Assembly: GCA_902799045.1 (NCBI GenBank)
Contig: CADBZH010000010.1
Location: 186,001-250,000 of the forward strand
DNA length: 64,000 nucleotides
DNA from: an uncultured Eubacteriales bacterium
Lineage (GTDB): Bacteria; Bacillota; Clostridia; Christensenellales; Aristaeellaceae
Reading direction: 5' to 3'
Positions 33,375 to 40,475 of the stretch are shown here, one piece after another. A model generated the notes under the pieces. The model saw only the letters and a program-made list of their open reading frames with translations. It was not told the DNA's origin and did no database searches. How positions within the stretch are numbered: position 1 is the first letter of the stretch; every line of letters starts with the position of its first letter. A program made the translations under genes and the position numbers.

Positions 33375-34292
33375 TCAGATGAAGCCCTCGCCGCGGATCA
33401 GCTTGGAGACCGTGTTGGAGCCGGCCAGCAGGGCCACGCTGACGATGCTCTTGAGCATGCTGATGGCCGTGGACAGCGGATAGTTCTTGATGCTGCTGCG
33501 GGCGTAGTTGTACACGTACAAATCCAGCACTTCTATGTATTTTCGGTTGAAGTCGTTCTGGAACACGTAGTACTGCTCCATGCCGTTGTTCAGGAAGCTG
33601 GCGATGTTCAGCATGACGATGACGAAGTAGGTGGGCAGGATGCTGGGGATGATGATGTGGCGGATGATCTGCATCCTTGTCGCGCCGTCCACTCGCGCGG
33701 CCTCGATCATCTGCTCGTCGATGCCGGTGATGGCCGCCAGATACATGATGGCCGCCCAGCCGGCGTTTTTCCACGTGAGCCACAGCCACATCTTGAACCA
33801 GAGGTGCTCCTTGGATTTCAGGAACGAGATGGGCTTGTCGATCAGCCCCGCGTCCAACAGCACCGAGTTCACCGCGCCGTTGGAGCCGAACACGTTGAAG
33901 GCGATGGAGAACACCAGCACCCAGCTGATGAAGTTCGGCAGCGTGGTGACGGTCTGGACGAACTTTTGGTAGGGGCGGCACTTGATCTCATTGAGGAACA
34001 CGGCGAAGATCATCGGGAACCACGAGAACAGCAGCGATATGCCGCTCATGGCAAAGGTGTTGCGCAGCACGCGCAGCACGTCCGCCGTGCGCACGGGGTT
34101 GGAGACGATGTACTGGAACCACTTCAGTCCCACGAACGTCTCCGGGCCGATGGGCTTCGGCGGCTGATAGTCGTGGAAGGCATACACCCAGCCGTACAGC
34201 GGGAAATAGGAAAACACCGCCACCAGCAGGATGAAGGGCAGTATATAGAGGAACTCCTGATAGGAGCGCCGCTTTTTCGGATCGATCTGCAT
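33375..34292 (-). CDS. ABC transporter permease, LplB type
   Basis: This 305-residue membrane permease begins MQIDPKKRRSYQEFLYILPF, with the family stretch FHDYQPPKPI and FVGLKWFQYIV in the first external loop and an EAA loop EQMIEAARVDGATRMQIIRH. AGGAGG lies 7 bases before ATG 34292; the longer frame to 34379 begins upstream of the predicted transcript start. It is the first gene of the operon 34292-30568, behind the promoter at 34375-34403. Confidence 0.92.
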   Translation of the reverse strand: MQIDPKKRRSYQEFLYILPFILLVAVFSYFPLYGWVYAFHDYQPPKPIGPETFVGLKWFQYIVSNPVRTADVLRVLRNTFAMSGISLLFSWFPMIFAVFLNEIKCRPYQKFVQTVTTLPNFISWVLVFSIAFNVFGSNGAVNSVLLDAGLIDKPISFLKSKEHLWFKMWLWLTWKNAGWAAIMYLAAITGIDEQMIEAARVDGATRMQIIRHIIIPSILPTYFVIVMLNIASFLNNGMEQYYVFQNDFNRKYIEVLDLYVYNYARSSIKNYPLSTAISMLKSIVSVALLAGSNTVSKLIRGEGFI

Positions 34293-34374
34293 GGACACGC
34301 CTCCTGTCTGCGCCACATCCGCCCGCCGGGGAACGGAATCCGTGACAAATCCGCATGTAACCCCACTTACTGTA

Positions 34375-34403
34375 ATCATAGTATTTAAACGTCATCTTAA
34401 CAA
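34375..34403 (-). promoter_or_regulatory. Promoter of the Lpl-type transporter operon
   Basis: TTGTTA (complement 34398-34403), 17 bases, TATGAT (complement 34375-34380). The 5' leader is about 75 bases. 34404-34518 is AT-rich with nothing recognisable. Confidence 0.7.
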
Positions 34404-34518
34404 TACCATTTGCACCTCATTTTGGGGACAAAAAACGCCCTTTTTCTTTTCCAAGATTTTACAGAGACAAAACATATAAATGTCAGGGACATTATATGCA
34501 TTTTGCCGTCCGCCCAAA

Positions 34519-34588
34519 GCCTTCCCCCGATGGGGAAGGTGGATTCCGGCGAAATCGCTTGCGATTTTGTCGGAAGACGGATGAGGTC
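34519..34588 (+). repeat. GCCTTCCCC-family palindromic repeat, forward copy of a pair
   Basis: GCCTTCCCCCGATGGGGAAGG, an inner hairpin on GCGAAATCGC/GCGATTTTGT and the end GGATGAGGTCC. It forms an inverted pair with 34646-34698. Confidence 0.75.
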
Positions 34589-34645
34589 CTCTAAGGCTGG
34601 GGACTGCGCCTAGATCGCGGGAGAGGCGCGGAGCAGAATGTGAGG

Positions 34646-34698
34646 GGACCTCATCCGACCTCGCTTCGCTCGGCCACCTTCCCCATAGGGGAAGGCTT
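34646..34698 (-). repeat. GCCTTCCCC-family palindromic repeat, reverse copy of a pair
   Basis: GGACCTCATCCG, an inner hairpin CGAGCGAAGCGAG type and CCTTCCCCATAGGGGAAGGC, the reverse complement of the family unit. The 57 bases between the two copies show nothing. Confidence 0.75.
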
Positions 34699-34710
34699 TA
34701 AAGCACTATT

Positions 34711-34738
34711 CCTACTCCCTACTCCCTGCTCCCTCAAC
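34711..34738. repeat. Heptad array (actccct units)
   Basis: Four copies of CTACTCC/CTGCTCC immediately before the -35 box of the GH43 gene. Confidence 0.6.
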
Positions 34739-34767
34739 TTGATCGCGGGCGCGGAAAATGGTATACT
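34739..34767 (+). promoter_or_regulatory. Promoter of the GH43 gene
   Basis: TTGATC (34739-34744), 17 bases, TATACT (34762-34767), about 25 bases before the start codon's ribosome site region. Confidence 0.75.
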
Positions 34768-34798
34768 GTTGAAAACTTGTTCGCGGGAGGGCCATGCC

Positions 34799-36430
34799 AT
34801 GAACAGCCAGGCGATTCTCATCTCCGTATACACCCGCCCGGTGGACCCGGACGCCTACCCGGCGGGACTGGCCAACGCCGTGCACTTCGCCTTTCAGCGC
34901 CCGGGCGAGGCGGCGCGGCCGCTGAACCGCAACTACGGCATGCTCTTTGCCGAGGGCTATGTCTCCGACGAGGACACGATCGTCCCCCTGGGCGTCCGGA
35001 AACCGACCCTCTTCGCCATGGAGGACGGCTGGATCGGCGTCGACGGACAGCTGGTCGATGAGCGCGGCGACCCGGCCCCGCGCCCCGCGGGCGACCGCTT
35101 CCTCTGGAAGACCCGCGACCTGATCCGCTTCGAGGCGGTCGGCCCGGTGGACGGGACGTCGCTGGCGCGCTACGCCCCCGCCGAAGCCCTGGCCGTGCCG
35201 GCGGCCGTCGCCGAATTGGCCGTGGCCTACTGGAGCCCGATCCGCAGCGGGAAGGTCCTGCTGCCGGAGGCCGTCGACGCCGAACGCCCGTCCGACCTGG
35301 AAACGGTCCGCGCCGAGGTGGTGTACAGCGACGGCTCCCGGGCGCTCAAGGGCGTCGACTGGGACTTTGGCGCGGTGGATTTCACCGTCCCCGGCGAATA
35401 CGCCGTCCGGGGGCGCGTCCGCCGGCAGGCCTTCCCCTTCCCGCTGGCCAGGGGCTACGGCGACCCGGTGCTCTTCCGCTGGGAGGGCAAGTGGCACTTC
35501 CTGGGCACCAATGACAACCTGGACGACATCGGCCTGTACATCCGCGAGGCGGACACCGTTCAGGGGCTCTTCGCGCCGGACGCCGTGGAGCACCTGATCC
35601 TCCCCTTCGACCCGGCCCGCGGCTTCGAGCAGACCTTCTGGGCCCCGGAATGGCACATCATCGGCGGCCAGCCGTATATCCTCTTCGCCGTCAGCGGGCA
35701 CGCCTGGGGCCCCCAGTGCCACCTGATGAAGCTGAAGCCGGGCGGCAGCGTCATCCGCGCGGAGGACTGGGAGGACCCCGTTCCCGTCGCCCGGCGGGAC
35801 GGCAGCCCCCTCTCCACGGACGGCATCACGCTGGACATGACCTGCATCCAGGCGCAAAGCGGCGCCTACATGGTCTGGTCCTACCGGCGGCACATCGGAA
35901 CGCCGATGGACACCGGCTCCATGCTCTACATCGCCACGGTGGACCCGGCTTCGCCCTGGCGGCTGACCAGCGAGCCGGTGCTGCTCACCCGGCCCCTGTA
36001 CGGCTGGGAGAACGTGGCCGGCACCATCAACAACGAGGGGCCCCACGCCCTCATCCGGGACGGAAGGGTGTACCTGGCCTATTCCGGCGGCTCCGCCAAC
36101 GCCTACACCTACGCCCTCGGCCTGCTGACCGCCGACGGCCGGGACGACCTGCTCCGGCCCGCCAGCTGGGACAAGGCCATCGCCCCGGCGCTGACCTTCT
36201 ACAGCGTGCCCGGCGAATACGGCCCGGGCCATAATTCCTTCTATCAGGACGAATCCGGCGAATGGATGATCGCCTATCACGGGGAAACCGGCCTGCGCGA
36301 GCACCTGCGCTGCGACGGCATCCGCCGGGTCCATTTCCGAGCGGACGGAGCCCCCTATTTCCAGATGAGCCCGGAGGAGGACCTGCCCGAGGCCGAACGC
36401 GAGGTATGCCTGCGCGTGCGCGTGAAGTGA
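34799..36430 (+). CDS. Glycoside hydrolase family 43 with inserted Ig-like domain
   Basis: The 543-residue protein is probably an alpha-L-arabinofuranosidase or beta-xylosidase. After an N-terminal 120 residues that themselves look like one beta-propeller blade (VRKPTLFAMEDGWIGVD), residues 165-210 resemble a bacterial Ig-like (Big_4) domain (VVYSDGSRALKGVDWDF ... GEYAVRGRVR). The GH43 propeller follows, with base Asp222 in GYGDPVLFRW, an Asp in the middle and the acid Glu in TINNEGPHAL. There is no signal peptide. GGGAGGG lies 7 bases before ATG 34799. It is followed after 22 bases by a membrane protein gene. Confidence 0.85.
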   Translation: MNSQAILISVYTRPVDPDAYPAGLANAVHFAFQRPGEAARPLNRNYGMLFAEGYVSDEDTIVPLGVRKPTLFAMEDGWIGVDGQLVDERGDPAPRPAGDRFLWKTRDLIRFEAVGPVDGTSLARYAPAEALAVPAAVAELAVAYWSPIRSGKVLLPEAVDAERPSDLETVRAEVVYSDGSRALKGVDWDFGAVDFTVPGEYAVRGRVRRQAFPFPLARGYGDPVLFRWEGKWHFLGTNDNLDDIGLYIREADTVQGLFAPDAVEHLILPFDPARGFEQTFWAPEWHIIGGQPYILFAVSGHAWGPQCHLMKLKPGGSVIRAEDWEDPVPVARRDGSPLSTDGITLDMTCIQAQSGAYMVWSYRRHIGTPMDTGSMLYIATVDPASPWRLTSEPVLLTRPLYGWENVAGTINNEGPHALIRDGRVYLAYSGGSANAYTYALGLLTADGRDDLLRPASWDKAIAPALTFYSVPGEYGPGHNSFYQDESGEWMIAYHGETGLREHLRCDGIRRVHFRADGAPYFQMSPEEDLPEAEREVCLRVRVK

Positions 36431-36452
36431 CGGGCCGGGAGGTGAGTGTTCC

Positions 36453-37112
36453 ATGAAGCGCATCCTTTTGCAGTGGCTGCAGATCGCGGCGGGGCTGCTG
36501 GTGTTTGCCTTCGGCGTGCACCTGACCATCTTCTCGAACATCGGCCTGGCCCCCTGGGACTGCCTGGGCATGGGCGTCGCCCGGCACACGCCGCTGAACT
36601 ACGGCCTCTCGATGACCGCCATCGCCCTGGCCGTGCTGGGGATCGACCTGCTGCTCCGCGAGCGCATCGGCTTCGGCACGATCATCGACGCGCTGCTGAC
36701 CGGCAACTTCGTGCAGATGTTCAACGACCTGAACCCCCTCCCCGCCAACGAAAGCCTGTGGGCGGGCATCGCCATCATGCCGGTCGGCTTCGCCTTCATG
36801 GCGCTGGGCATGTGGATCTACATGAGCGCCGGCCAGTGCTGCGGGCCGCGCGACGCGATGCTGGTGGGGCTGGGCAAGCGCATGCCCCGCGTTCCCATCG
36901 GCGTGGTGGAGATCCTGCTCTGGGGCGCGGTGCTGCTGGCGGGCTGGCTGCTGGGCGGGCCCGTGGGCATCGGCACCCTCATCAGCACCTTCGGCGCAGG
37001 CCTGGTGATGCAGCTGGTCTACAGCGCCCTGCGCTTCGAGCCCCGAAGCGTCGTTCACCGGGACGCGGCCAGCGTCCTCCGGGAGCTGGCGAGGGCGCGG
37101 CGGGGTGGATAA
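36453..37112 (+). CDS. YczE/YitT-like integral membrane protein
   Basis: A 219-residue protein with five to six hydrophobic segments. The family stretch FGVHLTIFSNIGLAPWDCLG and FGTIIDALLTGNFVQMF, then YMSAGQCCGPRDAMLVGL, match the YczE group of membrane proteins of unknown function. GGGAGG lies 10 bases before ATG. It probably shares the GH43 transcript. The role is not known; transport is a guess. Confidence 0.8.
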   Translation: MKRILLQWLQIAAGLLVFAFGVHLTIFSNIGLAPWDCLGMGVARHTPLNYGLSMTAIALAVLGIDLLLRERIGFGTIIDALLTGNFVQMFNDLNPLPANESLWAGIAIMPVGFAFMALGMWIYMSAGQCCGPRDAMLVGLGKRMPRVPIGVVEILLWGAVLLAGWLLGGPVGIGTLISTFGAGLVMQLVYSALRFEPRSVVHRDAASVLRELARARRGG

Positions 37113-37144
37113 ATGAGTTCTTCACGGAAAGCCGGGGAATGGCA

Positions 37145-37192
37145 ACTCCCTCCGTCAGCCCTTCGGGCTGCCACCTCCCTCGGAGAGGGAGG
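37145..37192 (-). repeat. GAGGGAGG-type palindromic repeat, copy A
   Basis: ACTCCCTCCGTCAGCCCTTCGGGCT... ending CCTCGGAGAGGGAGGC: an analogue of the GCCTTCCCC family with different arms. It faces copy B at 37215. Together they fill most of 37113-37263. Confidence 0.65.
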
Positions 37193-37214
37193 CTTTTGGA
37201 GAGGCTCCCGTTTT

Positions 37215-37263
37215 GGCTCCCTCTCTGAGGGAGCTGGCTGGCCGGTGGCCAGACTGAGGGAGT
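37215..37263 (+). repeat. GAGGGAGG-type palindromic repeat, copy B
   Basis: GGCTCCCTCTCTGAGGGAGC, then GGCTGGCCGGTGGCCAGAC and TGAGGGAG. The inner GGCTGGCC hairpin is the same as in the repeat at 8501. Confidence 0.65.
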
Positions 37264-37292
37264 TCCCGGTACATCCCCCCACTCTCCGCAAC

Positions 37293-37315
37293 AAAAAAAC
37301 CGTCCCTCGGGACGG
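37293..37315 (-). terminator. Terminator-like hairpin facing away from the next gene
   Basis: CCGTCC-CTCG-GGACGG (37300-37315) preceded on the plus strand by seven A, so that on the minus strand the stem is followed by seven T. No minus-strand gene lies upstream of it in that direction. Confidence 0.6.
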
Positions 37316-37334
37316 AAGGGAAAGGTGAAGTCAT

Positions 37335-38213
37335 ATGAGAAGAATGTGGACGATCACGCTCTGCCTGGCGCTGATCCTGCTGCCGTCGGCGTGGGCGGAG
37401 GCCCGCGTCAGCTACCTGGGCCCGGAGGGTACCTACACCGAGGAAGCCGCGCGATACTGGTTCTCCGGGGACGATCATCTGGAGCCGCGCGAGACCGTGG
37501 CCGACGCCATCGCGGACGTGCTGGCCGGGGAGGCGGACTGCGCCGTGATCCCCCAGGAGAACACCGTGGGCGGCGCCGTGGTGAACTATGTGGACGCGCT
37601 GATCGCCGCGGAGGAGACGTTCGTGGTCGGCGAGGTGGTGCTGCCGATCAGCCAGACGCTGATGGGGGTGCCCGGCGCGACGCTGGAGGACATCAGGACC
37701 GTCTGCTCCCACGCCCAGGGCCTGACCCAGAGCGCCGCCTGGCGCGCGGAGCACCTGCCCGACGCCGAGGCCGTGGAGATGGCCAGCACCGCCGCCGCGG
37801 CCAGTCACGTGGCCGAAACGGGAGATGCGTCCATCGCCGCCGTGGCCGCGCCCGGGGCCGCCGCGCTCTACGGCCTGGAGGTGCTGGCGGAGAACGTGCA
37901 GATCACCGACGCCAACAAGACCCGCTTCTACGTCCTCTCCCGAACGGCGCTGGACGGCGAGGGGCTGACCCGCGCCGTGTTCGTGGCGACCTGCGAGGCC
38001 AGCCGGATCGACGACATCATCGTGGCGCTGCGCGACTCGGGCCTGGAGCTGGTGGCGCTGCACGACCGCCCCGAGGGCAGCCGGTTGGGCCGGTATCACT
38101 ATGTGATCGAGGCGGAGAGCGCCGAAGGCGTCACCGACGCGCAGGTCGAGGCGGCCCGCGCCCTGGAGGGCGTGCGCTTCGCCGGGCGCTTCAACGCCGT
38201 CGAAAAGCGCTAA
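37335..38213 (+). CDS. Prephenate dehydratase with N-terminal signal peptide
   Basis: The 292-residue protein converts prephenate to phenylpyruvate. The dehydratase domain starts SYLGPEGTYTEEAA (residues 25-210), with PQENTVGGAV and the catalytic DANKTRFYVL (the T-R-F motif). A C-terminal ACT domain covers about 215-290. Its phenylalanine site motif is diverged (GLELVALHDRPEGSRLG in place of ESRP). Unlike cytoplasmic PheA, it begins MRRMWTITLCLALILLPSAWA, a complete signal peptide cut before EA, so export is predicted. AAAGGTG lies 7 bases before ATG. The stop TAA touches the repeat at 38214. No chorismate mutase domain is present. Confidence 0.85.
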   Translation: MRRMWTITLCLALILLPSAWAEARVSYLGPEGTYTEEAARYWFSGDDHLEPRETVADAIADVLAGEADCAVIPQENTVGGAVVNYVDALIAAEETFVVGEVVLPISQTLMGVPGATLEDIRTVCSHAQGLTQSAAWRAEHLPDAEAVEMASTAAAASHVAETGDASIAAVAAPGAAALYGLEVLAENVQITDANKTRFYVLSRTALDGEGLTRAVFVATCEASRIDDIIVALRDSGLELVALHDRPEGSRLGRYHYVIEAESAEGVTDAQVEAARALEGVRFAGRFNAVEKR

Positions 38214-38359
38214 TACTAAATTCCATCTAATCCATGCACATCTGCGGGTGCCTTTTTTGCCCTGGCTGTGCTTCGCTTCGGTCAACGATGCGCTGCATCG
38301 CCTCCCTCAGAACCAAAAATCCACTCCGCATTTGTACATGTTTTAGAAGGAATTTAGTA
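38214..38359. repeat. MITE-like element family 2, TA-bounded (146 bp)
   Basis: Seventeen-base ends TACTAAATTCCATCTAA and TTAGAAGGAATTTAGTA are inverted with one mismatch (38214-38230 and 38343-38359). TAA flanks both sides. No coding sequence lies inside. Only this copy is in the window. Confidence 0.75.
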
Positions 38360-38379
38360 TAAAGCGGGAATCACTGATA

Positions 38380-38436
38380 AAGGCGCCGGATCGCCACGTC
38401 GGCCCAAGTCCCGACGTGGCCATCCGGTGCCTTTTT
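38380..38436 (+). terminator. Terminator built from a dispersed repeat
   Basis: A long interrupted stem (AAGGC, CCGGAT, CCACGTCGG on the left and their complements on the right) ends in GCCTTTTT. The inner part is the CGGATTGCCACGTCG-type repeat seen at 11860 and 43484. 38437-38530 holds only an imperfect AGATCC palindrome near 38485. Confidence 0.8.
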
Positions 38437-38530
38437 GGGTTCATCACGGAAAGATGGGAAAATCAAGAGCCCGCTTTTGTTCACGCCGCGCACAGATCCT
38501 GCGCTTCGCGGGCCTTTCTGTGCCTCCGCG

Positions 38531-40453
38531 TCACTCATGCCGGGGAAACTCGACGATGATGGCCTCGAAGGGGCGGAGGGAGTAGGTGAGCATGTGGGTG
38601 TAGCCGTCGCAGTCGTACCACTGGGCCGTCAGCGGCGGGGTGTCGCCGGAATAGCCCTGGTCGGGCAGGCTGTCATAGGTGGAGAACACGCGCTTGTAGA
38701 AGCCCTCCATGGGCACGCCCACGGTGTAATCATGATACTCCATCGGCGAGAAGTTGCACACCACCAGCACCGCGCCCTCGTAATTCCAGGGGTTGCGGCG
38801 ATAGTAGGCCACGATGTTGCGGTCCGCGTCGCCCCGGTTCACCCACTCGAAGGTGGTGGGGTTTTTGCTGTCCATGTACAGCACCGGATAGCGCTTGTAC
38901 ACCTCCAGCAGGTTCTTCACGCACTGCATCACGTCCCGGTGGCCGAAGTCGTCCGCCAGGTGCCAGTCGATGGACTCCTTCACGTTCCACTCCCGCTCCT
39001 GGGCAAACTCCTGGCCCATGAACAGCAGCTTCTTGCCCGGGAAGGTGAACTGCCAGGTGTACAGCGTCTTCAGCTCGCCCAGCTTGTCCATGATGGCGCC
39101 GGGGGCCTTGTTCACCATCGTCCCCTTGCCGTACACCACCTCGTCGTGGCTCAGCACCAGCACGTAATTCTCGCTGAAGGCATAGTCCGCGATGTGGGTC
39201 AGGTTGCCGTGGTGCCACTTGCGATACACCGGGTCCAGGTTCATGTAGCGGATGGTGTCGTTCATCCAGCCCATGTTCCACTTGAAGGTGAAGCCCAGCC
39301 CGCCGTGGTCCACCGGCTCGGTGATGCCCCACTCGGCGGAGGAATCCTCGGCGATCAAAAAGCCGGTGGTCTTGCCGCAGACCTCGAAGTTCAGCTGGCG
39401 CAGGAAATCCATGCTCTCCAGGTTCATGCGGCCGCCGAACATGTTGGGCCGCCACTCGGAGCGGTCGTAGTCGTTGTAGAGCATCGAGGCCACGGCGTCC
39501 ACCCGCAGGGCGTCGATGTGGAACTCGCGGATCCAGTAGAAGGCGTTGGCGATCAGGAACGAGCGCACCTCCGGCTTGGCATGGTCGAAGGCCAGCGTGC
39601 CCCACACCGGGAACTCGCGGCGCAGCGGGTCGCTGTTTTCATAGAGCGGCGTGCCGTCGAACCAGCCCATGGCGAAGTCGTCCTTGGGGAAGTGGGCCGG
39701 CACCCAGTCCAGGATCACGCCGATGCCCGCCTGGTGCATGCGGTCCACGAAGCGGCGGAAGTCGTCCGGCGTGCCGTAGCGGGAGGTGGGCGCGTAGTAG
39801 CCCGTCACCTGGTAGCCCCAGGACAGGTCGAAGGGATATTCGCAGATGCCCATCAGCTCCACGTGGGTGTAGCCCATGTAGGTCATGTAGTTCACCAGGT
39901 CGTCCGCCAGCTGGGTGTAGTTCAGAAAGCCGTCCTCGTCCCAGTCGCCCTGGTAGCCCTTCTTCCAGCTGCCCAGGTGCACCTCGTAGATGGACATGGG
40001 CCGCTCCAGCACCTTGGTGTTGTCCCGCTGGGCCTGGTGGATGTCGTCGCCCCACTGGTAGTTGTCCAACCCCCAGACGATGGAGGCGCTGTTGGGCCGC
40101 TTCTCCGTCCAGAAGCCGTAGGGATCGCTCTTGTAGCGCTTCACGCCGTCCGCGCCGGTGATGACGTAGCGGTAGGCGTCGCCGGGGCCCACGTCGGGCA
40201 GGAAGCACTCCCACACGCCGCCGTCCCACTGGCTGCGGTGCATCCACTTCTCGTCCTCCCAGCCGGTCCTGGCCGTGATGACGGACACGTACTGGGCGTT
40301 GGGGGCCCAGAGGTTGAACCGGGTGCCCAGCACGCCGTTTTCAATGTCGACGTGGGCGCCCAGCTTGCGGTAGACCTCGTAGTTCGTTCCCTGGTGAAAC
40401 AAAAAGCTGTCATAATCGGTAAAAACGGCGCTGCGCTCCGTGATTTCTGCCAT
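38531..40453 (-). CDS. glgB: 1,4-alpha-glucan branching enzyme
   Basis: The 640-residue GH13 enzyme makes alpha-1,6 branches in glycogen. An N-terminal CBM48 (about residues 15-120, with GTRFNLWAPNAQYVSV) precedes the barrel. Catalytic residues are Asp319 (DALRVDAVASM), Glu369 (LIAEDSS) and Asp437 (LSHDEVV). The characteristic GlgB stretch GYTHVELMGICEYPFDLSWGYQ (shortened here) and the C-terminal beta domain are present. AGGGAGG lies 7 bases before ATG. It follows the GH13 gene by 22 bases and shares its promoters. glgA and glgC are not in the window. Confidence 0.95.
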   Translation of the reverse strand: MAEITERSAVFTDYDSFLFHQGTNYEVYRKLGAHVDIENGVLGTRFNLWAPNAQYVSVITARTGWEDEKWMHRSQWDGGVWECFLPDVGPGDAYRYVITGADGVKRYKSDPYGFWTEKRPNSASIVWGLDNYQWGDDIHQAQRDNTKVLERPMSIYEVHLGSWKKGYQGDWDEDGFLNYTQLADDLVNYMTYMGYTHVELMGICEYPFDLSWGYQVTGYYAPTSRYGTPDDFRRFVDRMHQAGIGVILDWVPAHFPKDDFAMGWFDGTPLYENSDPLRREFPVWGTLAFDHAKPEVRSFLIANAFYWIREFHIDALRVDAVASMLYNDYDRSEWRPNMFGGRMNLESMDFLRQLNFEVCGKTTGFLIAEDSSAEWGITEPVDHGGLGFTFKWNMGWMNDTIRYMNLDPVYRKWHHGNLTHIADYAFSENYVLVLSHDEVVYGKGTMVNKAPGAIMDKLGELKTLYTWQFTFPGKKLLFMGQEFAQEREWNVKESIDWHLADDFGHRDVMQCVKNLLEVYKRYPVLYMDSKNPTTFEWVNRGDADRNIVAYYRRNPWNYEGAVLVVCNFSPMEYHDYTVGVPMEGFYKRVFSTYDSLPDQGYSGDTPPLTAQWYDCDGYTHMLTYSLRPFEAIIVEFPRHE

Positions 40454-40475
40454 GAAATATCCTCCCTCTCGCGTA

